From NCBI GenBank assembly GCA_038198445.1, contig JBBPZZ010000013.1:16738-80737 (forward strand): a stretch of 64,000 nt of DNA, read 5' to 3'. The stretch's first letter is position 1, and each line of letters opens with the position of its first letter. The notes under the pieces were generated by a model. The model had not been told where the DNA came from, did no database searches, and was given only the letters and a program-made list of their open reading frames with translations. The DNA comes from JACDDK01 sp038198445. GTDB lineage: Bacteria; Actinomycetota; Rubrobacteria; Rubrobacterales; Rubrobacteraceae. Positions 26,756 through 35,765 of the stretch are shown piece by piece. The translations under genes and the position numbers were made by a program.

Positions 26756-27053
26756 GGGATACGTCAGGTCCATCAAAGAGGGAACGCTCCTCGACTTGCG
26801 GGTTTCTCCCGGCGCGAAGAGCAGTTCCATAGAGGGGGCTTACGGAGTCGCCCTCAAGGTAAGAGTCGCCGCCCCTCCAGCGGATGGAAAGGCCAACGAA
26901 GAGCTCAAGCGGTTTCTGGCGAGGCTAATCGGGGTCGCGCTTTCGGACATCGAGTTGATTAAAGGTTTCTCCAGCCGGGATAAGTCTTTATTGATCCGGG
27001 ATACCAGCGAGGAAGTAGTCCTCGGCGCCTTCCCGGCTTACGCCGGGCGATGA
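26748..27053 (+). CDS. DUF167 (YggU-family) protein
   Basis: A small protein of about 101 residues carrying the whole DUF167 domain: LDLRVSPGAKSSSIEG, LKVRVAAPPADGKANEEL and FSSRDKSLLI. The family has a known fold but no agreed function. GTG 26748, overlapping the divIVA stop by 8 bases, is the likeliest start. The frame is open further upstream inside divIVA, but that part has no domain. No clear ribosome binding site is visible, so coupling to divIVA is likely. Confidence 0.88.
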   Translation: MAEGYVRSIKEGTLLDLRVSPGAKSSSIEGAYGVALKVRVAAPPADGKANEELKRFLARLIGVALSDIELIKGFSSRDKSLLIRDTSEEVVLGAFPAYAGR

Positions 27054-27056
27054 AAC

Positions 27057-27950
27057 TTGGAGCTGCGTAGTTTCGAGGTAAGTCCCGCGGAATTCGGAGA
27101 GAGGATCGACCGGCTCGCGTCGCGCCGCCTGGACCTCAGCCGGAGCGCGGTGCAACGTCTTATCTCGGACGGCATGTTGCTCGTCGGCGGAGAAGAGGTG
27201 ACGCCGTCGTACAAAGCGCGGCCCTCGGACCTCATCGAAGTTAGTCTGCCGGACGAAGAACTGAAGCCCGAGGATATAGACGTCCCTATCGTCTTCGAGG
27301 ACGAGCACCTCATGGTGGTGGACAAGCCCGCTGGTCTCGTCGTACATCCCGGCGCCGGTAACCCATCGGGAACACTGGTGAACGCGCTGCTGAACAGGGA
27401 CATCGCCGGTGGTGACGACCCGATGCGGCCCGGAGTGGTTCATCGTCTGGACCGGGATACGTCCGGGCTGATGGCGCTTGCAAAAGGAGAACCGGTGTAC
27501 TCGGGGCTGGTCTCTATGCTGGCGGAGCGGCGTGTTCGGCGTGTCTACCGGGCGGTCGTGGTAGGAGAGGGGTTGCCGGAGACCGGGACGGTCGACTCGC
27601 CGGTCGGACGGGATCCCATGAACCCTACGCTGATGGCCGCGGGCATCGGTAAGCAGGCGATCACGCACTTCGAGGTCCTGCGCGAAGCCGCCGGGCATAC
27701 GATGCTGCGGGTGCGGCTCGAAACGGGGCGGACGCATCAGATCCGGGTTCACCTTTCGGCCATCGGCTATCCTGTCTACGCGGACCCGCTCTATGGCGAG
27801 TCGGCGCCGGCCCGCAGGCTCTGGCTGCACGCGGAGCGGCTCGGCTTCACCCATCCGGTAACTGGCAAGACGATGGATTTCGAGACTTCTATCCCGGAAG
27901 ACCTGCGGGAATCGGCGCTTGGGCTTGACGGCTCGTTCGCACTCTGGTAG
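27057..27950 (+). CDS. rluD: RluD-family 23S rRNA pseudouridine synthase
   Basis: It isomerises specific uridines in 23S rRNA. An N-terminal S4 RNA-binding domain (RIDRLASRRLDLSRSAVQRL) is followed by the catalytic domain with VVDKPAGLVVHPG and the active-site Asp in VHRLDRDTSGLM. GRTHQIRVHLSAIGYPVYADPLYG closes the fold. The start is TTG 27057. The family is certain, but which uridines are modified is not. The common neighbour lspA is absent. Confidence 0.92.
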   Translation: MELRSFEVSPAEFGERIDRLASRRLDLSRSAVQRLISDGMLLVGGEEVTPSYKARPSDLIEVSLPDEELKPEDIDVPIVFEDEHLMVVDKPAGLVVHPGAGNPSGTLVNALLNRDIAGGDDPMRPGVVHRLDRDTSGLMALAKGEPVYSGLVSMLAERRVRRVYRAVVVGEGLPETGTVDSPVGRDPMNPTLMAAGIGKQAITHFEVLREAAGHTMLRVRLETGRTHQIRVHLSAIGYPVYADPLYGESAPARRLWLHAERLGFTHPVTGKTMDFETSIPEDLRESALGLDGSFALW

Positions 27951-27970
27951 CTTCACCCCCAACGAGATAA

Positions 27971-28016
27971 CCAACCTTTAACGGCGTCCCGTGAGGCGCG
28001 AAGGAGGTAAAGGGGC
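27971..28016 (+). promoter_or_regulatory. PyrR-binding RNA loop masking the pyrR ribosome binding site
   Basis: GTCCCGTGAGGC (27986-27997) matches 12 of 14 positions of the PyrR-binding consensus ARUCCNGNGAGGYU in its extended window. It is flanked by pairing GCG (27984-27986) and CGC (27997-27999). An outer pairing of CCTT (27975-27978) with AAGG (28001-28004) would bury the pyrR Shine-Dalgarno AAGGAGG (28001-28007). PyrR with UMP should stabilise the hairpin and block translation, as described for mycobacterial pyr operons. No terminator hairpin is seen, so transcription attenuation is unlikely. Confidence 0.72.
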
Positions 28017-28571
28017 TTGGCCCGCTCAAGTATTCACGAGCACGCGCGTGCGCAGGTGCTCACCGCCGACGGACTCAACCGTTCGTTACGCCGCATCTCC
28101 CACGAAATACTCGAAAGAAACGCCACTGACCTGGACGATCTCGCCCTCGTCGGGGTGTTGACGCGCGGCGTGCCGCTGGCGCGCAGGATCTCAGACAACA
28201 TCCGGGAGTTCGAGGGGTTGGATATACCGGTTGGCTCTCTGGACATTACGCTCCACCGCGACGACCTGCACGGCGAGGAAGCAACGCTCCACGGCAGCCA
28301 CATACCGTTCGAGGTGACAGGGCGCACTATAGTTCTCGTGGACGACGTGCTCTACACGGGCCGCACGGCGCGGGCCGCGATGGACGCCCTGCTGGAGTTG
28401 GGAAGACCGGCCGCTGTACGGCTGGCGATACTCATCGACCGGGGACACAGGGAACTGCCGATCCGGGCCGATTACGTCGGCAAGAACGTGCCGACCGCCC
28501 GCGACGAGCGGGTGAGCGTGTACCTGGCCGAGACTGATGGGGAGGATGGGGTGATCACCGTTGCGGAGTAG
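28017..28571 (+). CDS. pyrR: pyr operon regulator PyrR / uracil phosphoribosyltransferase
   Basis: PyrR senses UMP and binds pyr leader RNA; many also have weak uracil phosphoribosyltransferase activity. The PRPP-binding motif VLVDDVLYTGRTARAA and the family pieces GVLTRGVPLARRI, DITLHRDDL and LIDRGHRELPI are present. The length of 184 residues is normal. TTG 28017 follows AAGGAGG by 9 bases. It begins the pyrimidine operon and overlaps pyrB by 11 bases. Confidence 0.96.
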   Translation: MARSSIHEHARAQVLTADGLNRSLRRISHEILERNATDLDDLALVGVLTRGVPLARRISDNIREFEGLDIPVGSLDITLHRDDLHGEEATLHGSHIPFEVTGRTIVLVDDVLYTGRTARAAMDALLELGRPAAVRLAILIDRGHRELPIRADYVGKNVPTARDERVSVYLAETDGEDGVITVAE

Positions 28572-29478
28572 AAATTTCCTTACCCTGGAGAACGTTGAGC
28601 ACAACGAGCTTCGGGAAGTCCTGGCCCTGGCCCGCGCCCATGCGAGCGGACGCCTCGGGCGTCCGCTCGTCGGGAAGACGGTCTGCATGGCCTTCTTCGA
28701 ATCCTCGACCCGGACGGCGGTCTCCTTTGAGCTTGCGGCGAGGCGGTGCGGGGCGGATGTGATCTCCCTCTCCGAAAAAGGCTCGTCCATCTCCAAGGGC
28801 GAGTCTCTTATAGACACCGTAGTGACCCTCGACCGTCTTGGCGCTGACGCCCTGGTGCTCCGCCACCCGGCCGCCGGAGCATCCGCGCTCGCCGCCCGGC
28901 ACACCGCGGCAGCCATCATCAACGCCGGCGACGGTTGCGGACAGCATCCGACCCAGGCCCTGCTCGACCTCCACGCCCTGAGCGAGGCCGTCGGCGGCTT
29001 CGACGAACTGGAAAGCCGCCGCGTCGCCATAGCGGGAGACATCCTGCACAGCCGGGTAGCGCGCAGCGTCATCCCCGCCTTCCGGGCCGCCGGAATGGAG
29101 GTTGCCATCGTGGCACCGCGCACGCTGCTGCCGCGCGAAGTCGAGTCCTGGGGACTTCCGGTGCTGGATTCGGTGGACGGCGCGCTCGACTGGGGGGCGG
29201 AAGTCTTGTACCTGCTGCGCCTCCAGAAAGAGCGGATGACCGGCGCCCGAATCCCTTCCGTCGGCGAATATGCCCGGTTCTACGGGGTTTCGAGGAGGCA
29301 TTTGCATAGCGGAATACTGGTCATGCACCCTGGACCCGTCAACCGGGGAGTCGAGATCTCCGGTGACGTAGTGCTGGATGGGGCGTCCCTGATCCCGGAC
29401 CAGGTCGCCGCCGGAATCGCCGTCCGCTCCGCCGTCCTTACCCTCGCCACGGGTGCCGCCCACGAGGTAGCAGCTTGA
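28561..29478 (+). CDS. pyrB: aspartate carbamoyltransferase catalytic subunit
   Basis: It condenses carbamoyl phosphate with aspartate, the committed step of pyrimidine synthesis. The carbamoyl phosphate site FFESSTRTAVSFE, the HPTQALLDLH motif and HPGPVNRGVEI are all present. The length of 305 residues is typical. It begins at TTG 28561 within the 3' end of pyrR. No pyrI regulatory subunit is seen, which fits Gram-positive practice of control by PyrR. Confidence 0.96.
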   Translation: MRSRNFLTLENVEHNELREVLALARAHASGRLGRPLVGKTVCMAFFESSTRTAVSFELAARRCGADVISLSEKGSSISKGESLIDTVVTLDRLGADALVLRHPAAGASALAARHTAAAIINAGDGCGQHPTQALLDLHALSEAVGGFDELESRRVAIAGDILHSRVARSVIPAFRAAGMEVAIVAPRTLLPREVESWGLPVLDSVDGALDWGAEVLYLLRLQKERMTGARIPSVGEYARFYGVSRRHLHSGILVMHPGPVNRGVEISGDVVLDGASLIPDQVAAGIAVRSAVLTLATGAAHEVAA

Positions 29479-30776
29479 ACGGACGTACCAACGAGCTTGT
29501 AATCCGGCACGCTCACGTCCTGGACCCCGGCGCGGGGCTCAATGAAGTTACGGACGTCCGTATCTCCAACGGCCACATAGCCGAGGTAGGCAACGACCTG
29601 CGCGGGTTGCGCGAGTTGGACGTCGACGGCCTGCATCTCTTCCCAGGCTTCGTGGACGTTCATGCCCACTGGCGGACGCCGGGCCGTGAGGACGAGGAGA
29701 CGATAGAGAGCGGTTCGGCGGCGGCGGCGGCGGGCGGGTTCACCGGCGTCGTGATGATGCCGAATACAGACCCCATCGTGGACAGGCCGGTAATCGTGAG
29801 CGGTCTCATGCGCCGCATCGAGAACGAGTCGAGGGTTCGGACCTACATATCGGCTGCCCTGCACGAGGGGCTCCGGGGCGAGCGGCTGACGGAGATGCGC
29901 CTTCTAAAGGAGGCCGGCGCGTTCTGCGTGTCAGATGACGGGCTTGGGACGGCTTCGGCGGGGGTGCTAAGGAACGGGATGCTCTACGCCAGGTCCGCCG
30001 GGCTGCCAGTGATCCTGCACTGCGAAGACCACACGCTCGCAACGGGCGTCGTCCACGATGGGGCCGCCGCGGCCCTCGCCGGAATTCCGGGCTCACCCGC
30101 GAGCGCCGAAGACGCGGCGACGGCTACGGCCTTGATCCTGGCCGCCGAGACCGGGGCGAAGGTACACATCACCCACGTCAGCACCGCTCTCTCTGCGGCG
30201 CTCGTCGCGTTCTTCAAGCAGCGCGCCGACGTGACGGGCGACACCACCCCGCATCACCTGACCCTCACCGACGAGCTGGTCGGCACGCTCGATGGGATGT
30301 ACCGGGTCAACCCGCCACTGCGTCCCGACGATGACCGGATCGGGGTGGGAGAGGCGCTGCGGGACGGAGTCCTGGACTTCGTGGCGACGGATCACGCGCC
30401 ACACGCCTCCGAGGAGAAAGAGCTTCCCTTTGAGGAAGCCGCTCCCGGTTTCCTCGGTCACGAGACGGCCTTCTCCGCGCTCTACACAGAGCTTGTAACG
30501 AGCGGCAAGCTCTCGCTGCCGCGGCTGATCGAGGCCATGTCCTGTGCGCCCGGTAGGTGGGTCGGGACCGGGGGGAGCATCTCCGCCGGTGCTCCGGCGG
30601 AGATGGCGCTCGTGGACCTCTCGGAGGAGTGGACGGTGAGCCGGGAGAGCCTCCTCAGCCAGTCCGCCAACTCCCCTTATCTGGGACGGAGGCTGACGGG
30701 GCGGGTCGTGGGTACTATAGTTGATGGAGAGTTGATGCACGACAGAACAGGAGCGAGATTTGGAGTACGGGCCTAG
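29475..30776 (+). CDS. pyrC: dihydroorotase
   Basis: This amidohydrolase closes carbamoyl aspartate to dihydroorotate. The zinc motif DVHAHWRTPGREDEETI is followed by MMPNTDP, ILHCEDH, KVHITHVSTA, NPPLRP and the catalytic ATDHAPH. This is the larger class I type (about 433 residues) usual in Gram-positives. The start is TTG 29475 with a TTGA overlap with pyrB. Its 3' end overlaps carA by 17 bases. Confidence 0.96.
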   Translation: MNGRTNELVIRHAHVLDPGAGLNEVTDVRISNGHIAEVGNDLRGLRELDVDGLHLFPGFVDVHAHWRTPGREDEETIESGSAAAAAGGFTGVVMMPNTDPIVDRPVIVSGLMRRIENESRVRTYISAALHEGLRGERLTEMRLLKEAGAFCVSDDGLGTASAGVLRNGMLYARSAGLPVILHCEDHTLATGVVHDGAAAALAGIPGSPASAEDAATATALILAAETGAKVHITHVSTALSAALVAFFKQRADVTGDTTPHHLTLTDELVGTLDGMYRVNPPLRPDDDRIGVGEALRDGVLDFVATDHAPHASEEKELPFEEAAPGFLGHETAFSALYTELVTSGKLSLPRLIEAMSCAPGRWVGTGGSISAGAPAEMALVDLSEEWTVSRESLLSQSANSPYLGRRLTGRVVGTIVDGELMHDRTGARFGVRA

Positions 30777-31866
30777 AAAGGCCACGGTCGTCCTGGAAGA
30801 TGGGGCGGTCTTCGAAGGCAAGACCTTCGCCGGAGAGGGCGAGGTTTCCGGCGAAGTGGTGTTCACGACCAGCATGGTCGGCTATCAGGAGACGATCACC
30901 GACCCTTCGTATCGAGGTCAGATCCTCCTCTTTACCTACCCCCTCATAGGGAACTACGGAATCATCCCCGGCGACGAGGAGTCCCATAAGGTTCAATCCG
31001 CCGCTGTACTGGTCCGCGAGTACACGCCGTACCACAGCAACTGGGCGAGTGAACGGTCTCTGGCCTCGCTTCTAGAGAGTTCCGGCGTCATGGGCATCGA
31101 GGGGATAGACACCCGCGCGCTCACCCGGCACCTGCGCGATAGGGGTGCGATGCGCGGGGTGATCTCCACCGTCGAGCACGACCTTGAAGCCCTCCGCGAG
31201 AAGGCGAACGCCCACCCCTCGATGGTCGGTCTGGACCTGGCCTCCACCAGTTCCGAGCTTACCGAGCCGACGCTCCTTCCGGCCTACGGCGAGGAGCTTT
31301 GCAGGGTCGCCGCCGTGGATTACGGTGTGAAAAGCTCCATCTACAAGGAGCTTCGCAGCCGCGGCGCCGCGGTCCTCGCCATGCCCGGCTCGACCAGCGC
31401 CGAGGAGATCCTGGAGTCCGGCCCCGACGGCCTCTTCCTCTCCAACGGTCCGGGTGACCCGGCGGCCCTGAACGAGGCGGTACGTGCTCTTCGTCCCGTC
31501 CTCGGCGAAGTCCCGACGTTTGGGATCTGCCTTGGACACCAGCTACTCGGCCTCGCCCTGGACTGCGAGACTTACAAGATGCCGTTCGGACATCACGGCG
31601 CCAATCATCCGGTTCGCAACCTGAACACCGGACGGATCGAGATAACCTCCCAGAACCACGGCTTCGCCGTGCGCGAAGAGACTCTTCCAGACGGCGTCGA
31701 ACTGACCCACCGCAACCTCTACGACGGCACGGTCGAAGGCATCGCAAGCCCTGAGCTGCACGCCTGGAGCGTACAGTACCATCCCGAGTCGAGCCCCGGT
31801 CCCCGCGACTCCGGTTACCTCTTCGACGAGTTCGTGAATGCCATCTCGGCGAAGGCGAGGGCGTAA
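30760..31866 (+). CDS. carA: carbamoyl phosphate synthase small subunit
   Basis: The glutaminase subunit supplies ammonia to CarB. The N-terminal domain shows FEGKTFAGEGEVSGEVVF and TSMVGYQETITDPSY. The class I amidotransferase domain has the nucleophile Cys in FGICLGHQLLGLA and the His-Glu of VQYHPESSPGP. It starts at TTG 30760, overlapping pyrC. carB follows after 3 bases. Confidence 0.96.
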   Translation: MEYGPRKATVVLEDGAVFEGKTFAGEGEVSGEVVFTTSMVGYQETITDPSYRGQILLFTYPLIGNYGIIPGDEESHKVQSAAVLVREYTPYHSNWASERSLASLLESSGVMGIEGIDTRALTRHLRDRGAMRGVISTVEHDLEALREKANAHPSMVGLDLASTSSELTEPTLLPAYGEELCRVAAVDYGVKSSIYKELRSRGAAVLAMPGSTSAEEILESGPDGLFLSNGPGDPAALNEAVRALRPVLGEVPTFGICLGHQLLGLALDCETYKMPFGHHGANHPVRNLNTGRIEITSQNHGFAVREETLPDGVELTHRNLYDGTVEGIASPELHAWSVQYHPESSPGPRDSGYLFDEFVNAISAKARA

Positions 31867-31869
31867 GTC

Positions 31870-34800
31870 TTGCCGCGCCGCGACGACATCACGAGCATCC
31901 TTATCGTAGGATCCGGGCCAATCGTTATCGGGCAGGCGGCCGAGTTCGATTACTCCGGGACCCAGGCTTGCCGCGCGCTGCGTGACGAGGGTTACCGCGT
32001 CATCCTGGTCAACTCGAACCCCGCCACCATCATGACGGACCCCGAGGTCGCCGACGCCACCTACGTCGAACCCCTCACCGTGGAGACGGTCGCGGAGATC
32101 ATCCGCCGCGAACGCCCCGACGCCCTGCTCCCGACCCTCGGCGGTCAGACCGCCCTGAACCTGACTATCGAACTGCACGAGGCCGGCATCCTGGACGACT
32201 ACGACGTCGAGATACTCGGCGCATCCATAGAGTCCATCCATAAGGCCGAAGACCGCCAACTCTTCCGCGATGCGATGGACCGTATCGGACTGAAGGTCCC
32301 CGAGAGCCGCGTCGTGGAGCGCCTGGAAGAAGCCGAAGCCCTGGCCGACCGCATAGGTTTTCCGCTCATCATCCGTCCGAGCTTCACCCTCGGCGGCAAG
32401 GGCGGCGCCACGGCAAACGACCACCGCGAGCTTCGCCGCGCCATCCAGGAGGGTCTCGACGCGAGCCCCGTAAAGAGCGTCCTGGTCGAGAAGAGCGTCT
32501 CCGGCTGGAAAGAGTTCGAGCTTGAAGTGATGCGCGATCTCTCCGACAATGTAGTCATCATCTGTTCCATCGAAAACGTCGACCCGATGGGCGTCCACAC
32601 CGGCGACTCAATAACCGTCGCCCCCGCCCAAACCCTCTCTGACCGCCAGTACCAGACCCTCCGCAGCGCCTCTATACGCATAATACGCGAAATAGGCGTG
32701 CAGACGGGAGGATCCAACATCCAGTTCGCGGTGGACCCGGAGAGTGAAGAGTTCTACGTGATCGAGATGAACCCGCGCGTTAGCCGGAGCAGCGCGCTGG
32801 CGAGCAAGGCGACGGGATTCCCGATCGCCAAGATCGCCGCGAAGCTCGCCGTCGGATACGCGCTAGATGAGATCCCAAACGACATCACCAGCGCTACCCC
32901 GGCCTCCTTCGAACCAGCCCTCGACTACGTCGTGACCAAGATACCGCGCTTCGCCTTCGAGAAGTTCCCCGGCGCCGCGCCCCGGCTCACGACCCGGATG
33001 CACTCCGTCGGAGAGGTCATGGCTATAGGCCGGACGTTTACGGAGAGCCTTCTGAAAGCTATGGCTTCACTAGAGGTAGAGCCCAGAGATATAACCCTGA
33101 GTTTAGACGAGCCGAACCCGTACAGGGTCTTCGCCATCTTCGACGCGCTGAGGCGGGGGATGGACATACCCCAGATCTTCGAGAAGACGCGCATAGACCC
33201 GTTTTTCATCGCCTCCATAGCCAGGATCGTGGCCGCGGAGGGTTCGATCTCCGGCGTCCTCGATTCCGAGGAGTTGCGCGAGCTAAAGCGGATCGGTCTA
33301 CCGGATGAGGCTATCGCATCCGCGTCTGGCGCTTCTACCGAGGTGGTACGCGGCGTTCGTCAGGCTCTCGGCATATCGCCGACTTACAAGGCCGTCGATA
33401 CCTGCGCCGGTGAGTTTCCCGCCCGCACGCCGTACTACTACTCGACCTACGAGAGCGAGGATGAGGTGGAGCGCGGCGATAACCCCTCGGTCGTGGTCCT
33501 CGGCAGCGGTCCGAACCGTATCGGACAGGGAATCGAGTTCGACTACGCCTGCGTCCACGCGAGCTACGCCATCAAGGAGTACGGCTACGACGCCGTGATG
33601 GTCAACTCAAACCCGGAGACCGTCTCCACGGACTACGATACCTCTACGCGCCTCTACTTCGAGCCGCTCTCCGCCGAGTACGTGATGGAAGTTCTGCGCC
33701 GAGAGAAGCCGGAGGGTGTGATCCTCCAGTTCGGAGGCCAGAGCCCGCTGAAGCTGGCACACGAGCTCCAGAAGGCGGGGGCCAGGATCCTCGGCACCTC
33801 TCCCGATGCCATAGATCTGGCGGAGGACCGCTCCCGCTTCGGACGCCTGTTGACGGAACTCGGCATCCCGCACCCGCGCTTCGGCGCCGCGATGTCGCCC
33901 GAGGAAGCGCGGCATGTAGCCGAGGACCTCGGATATCCGGTCGTCGTTCGTCCTTCATACGTCCTGGGCGGGCGCCGCATGGAGATCGTCTACAGTAGAG
34001 AAGACCTCGACTTCTACCTGAAGTCGAACGTGGATACGAGCCCCGAGCACCCAACCCTCATTGATGAGTTCATGGAGGACTACATAGAGGTCGACGTGGA
34101 CGCCGTCTCGGATGGAGAAGACGTATACGTGGGCGGGATCATGGAGCACGTCGAAGAGGCCGGGGTTCACTCCGGGGATTCATCGTGCGTCACGCCGCCG
34201 ATAACCATCCACCGGGCGTTGGTCGAGCGCATAGAGGACTATACCCGGCAATTGGCCCGCGGCATCGGGGTGGTGGGCCTGATGAACGTGCAGTACGTGG
34301 TGCGGGGGGACGACGTGCTTGTTATCGAATGTAACCCGCGTGCATCCCGCACCGTGCCATTTATCTCTAAGGCCACCGGGGTGCCGCTGGCGAAGGTGGC
34401 GACGCGGGTGCTGCTCGGGGAGACGCTGAGGGATATGCGGCTTGGTGGGACGACGAACGGACGTTTCAGCGTAAAGGCGCCGGTCTTCCCGTTCGACAGG
34501 TTCGCGGACGTGGACACGCTGCTCGGGCCGGAGATGCGCTCGACGGGCGAGGCGATGGGGATAGACCGGACGTTCGGCGGCGCGTTCTCGAAGGCACTGA
34601 CGGCGGCGGGGCTGAAACTACCCGTTGCGGGCCGGGTGTATATCTCGGTATCCAACCGTGACAAACGTGCGGCGGTCCTGATCGCGCGGGCGTTCGCGGA
34701 CCTGGGGTTTGAGATCTCCGGCAGCGAAGGCACGGCGGAGGTACTCAAGAACAACGGGTTGCCGGTGATGGTGGTACCGAAGATCGGGGAGCTGGGCGAG

Positions 34801-35034
34801 GACGTGCTCGGTCTGATCGAAGACGGAGGCATAGACTTGATCGTCAACACGCCCTGGGGCCGGGGAGCGCGGACAGACGGATATCTGATAAGGCGAAAGG
34901 CCCTCATGCACGGCGTCCCCTGCATCACCACCCTGGCGGCAGCCGCGGCCGCCGTGCAGGGCATAGAGTCCAGGATACGGGGCGGTATGCAGCAGGTACA
35001 TTCGCTCCAGGGCCTCTACACCGCGAGAGCGTGA
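31870..35034 (+). CDS. carB: carbamoyl phosphate synthase large subunit
   Basis: CarB makes carbamoyl phosphate from bicarbonate, ammonia and two ATP. At 1054 residues it has both homologous ATP-grasp halves. The first opens VGSGPIVIGQAAEFDYSG and the second VLGSGPNRIGQGIEFDYAC. A C-terminal MGS allosteric domain lies after residue 930. NSNPATIMTD and NSNPETVSTDYDTS mark the matching regions. It starts at TTG and overlaps pyrK by GTGA. Confidence 0.97.
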   Translation: MPRRDDITSILIVGSGPIVIGQAAEFDYSGTQACRALRDEGYRVILVNSNPATIMTDPEVADATYVEPLTVETVAEIIRRERPDALLPTLGGQTALNLTIELHEAGILDDYDVEILGASIESIHKAEDRQLFRDAMDRIGLKVPESRVVERLEEAEALADRIGFPLIIRPSFTLGGKGGATANDHRELRRAIQEGLDASPVKSVLVEKSVSGWKEFELEVMRDLSDNVVIICSIENVDPMGVHTGDSITVAPAQTLSDRQYQTLRSASIRIIREIGVQTGGSNIQFAVDPESEEFYVIEMNPRVSRSSALASKATGFPIAKIAAKLAVGYALDEIPNDITSATPASFEPALDYVVTKIPRFAFEKFPGAAPRLTTRMHSVGEVMAIGRTFTESLLKAMASLEVEPRDITLSLDEPNPYRVFAIFDALRRGMDIPQIFEKTRIDPFFIASIARIVAAEGSISGVLDSEELRELKRIGLPDEAIASASGASTEVVRGVRQALGISPTYKAVDTCAGEFPARTPYYYSTYESEDEVERGDNPSVVVLGSGPNRIGQGIEFDYACVHASYAIKEYGYDAVMVNSNPETVSTDYDTSTRLYFEPLSAEYVMEVLRREKPEGVILQFGGQSPLKLAHELQKAGARILGTSPDAIDLAEDRSRFGRLLTELGIPHPRFGAAMSPEEARHVAEDLGYPVVVRPSYVLGGRRMEIVYSREDLDFYLKSNVDTSPEHPTLIDEFMEDYIEVDVDAVSDGEDVYVGGIMEHVEEAGVHSGDSSCVTPPITIHRALVERIEDYTRQLARGIGVVGLMNVQYVVRGDDVLVIECNPRASRTVPFISKATGVPLAKVATRVLLGETLRDMRLGGTTNGRFSVKAPVFPFDRFADVDTLLGPEMRSTGEAMGIDRTFGGAFSKALTAAGLKLPVAGRVYISVSNRDKRAAVLIARAFADLGFEISGSEGTAEVLKNNGLPVMVVPKIGELGEDVLGLIEDGGIDLIVNTPWGRGARTDGYLIRRKALMHGVPCITTLAAAAAAVQGIESRIRGGMQQVHSLQGLYTARA

Positions 35035-35765
35035 AATTCTACAACGTACCAATCGAAGACCGCGAGGAGGTGGGAGGCTACACGCTCTTGCGGTACCGCT
35101 GGCGGGAGCTTCCAGTCGAGGCGGGCCAGTTCGTAATGGCGCGAGCCGTCGGCCAACCTTACTCCTTCGACCCGTTCCTGGCCCGACCGCTCTCCTTCTA
35201 CGACTACGATGGCGAAGTTGCGAGCCTGCTCTTCGAGGTCCGGGGCAACGGCACGGCCCTGCTCGACAATGCCACGGAGAGCATAGAGGTCAGCGCTCCG
35301 CTTGGCCGGGGGTTCAGGATCGACGCTTCCGGCGGGCGCGCTGCCCTGCTGGGCGGCGGCATCGGCGTCGCCCCGCTCAAGGTCCTCGGCAGGCGACTCG
35401 ATGAGATCGGTGTAAACCACGACGTATTCCTGGGCTTCGCCGATGCCGCGACAGCCCGTATCTCCACGGACTTTCCCGGAGCGACCGTATCCACGATAGA
35501 CGGCTCCGTGGGCGTCCCCGGCACGGTCCTGGACGCAGCCATGGACCTGGAAGGCTACGCGGCGGTCTACGCCTGTGGGCCGAACCCGATGCTGGCCGCG
35601 GTAAAGCGCGCCGCCGGGAGCGGTGTGTGCCAGCTCTCCGTCGAGGAGCGGATGGGGTGTGGCAACGGTTCCTGCAACGGATGCGTGGTGCCGGTGCGGG
35701 AGCGCGGGTACGTCAGGAGCTGCGTCGAGGGACCGGTCTTCGAGGCGGAGGCTCTGGCGTGGTGA
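35031..35765 (+). CDS. pyrK: dihydroorotate dehydrogenase electron-transfer subunit
   Basis: PyrK carries FAD and a 2Fe-2S cluster and lets PyrD use NAD+. The FAD part has FLARPLSFYDYD and the nucleotide part LLGGGIGVAPLKVLG and YACGPNPMLAAV. The cluster cysteines are in ERMGCGNGSCNGCVVPV plus a later RSCVEGPVF. The start is GTG 35031, overlapping carB, and the stop overlaps pyrD by GTGA. Confidence 0.95.
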   Translation: MKFYNVPIEDREEVGGYTLLRYRWRELPVEAGQFVMARAVGQPYSFDPFLARPLSFYDYDGEVASLLFEVRGNGTALLDNATESIEVSAPLGRGFRIDASGGRAALLGGGIGVAPLKVLGRRLDEIGVNHDVFLGFADAATARISTDFPGATVSTIDGSVGVPGTVLDAAMDLEGYAAVYACGPNPMLAAVKRAAGSGVCQLSVEERMGCGNGSCNGCVVPVRERGYVRSCVEGPVFEAEALAW

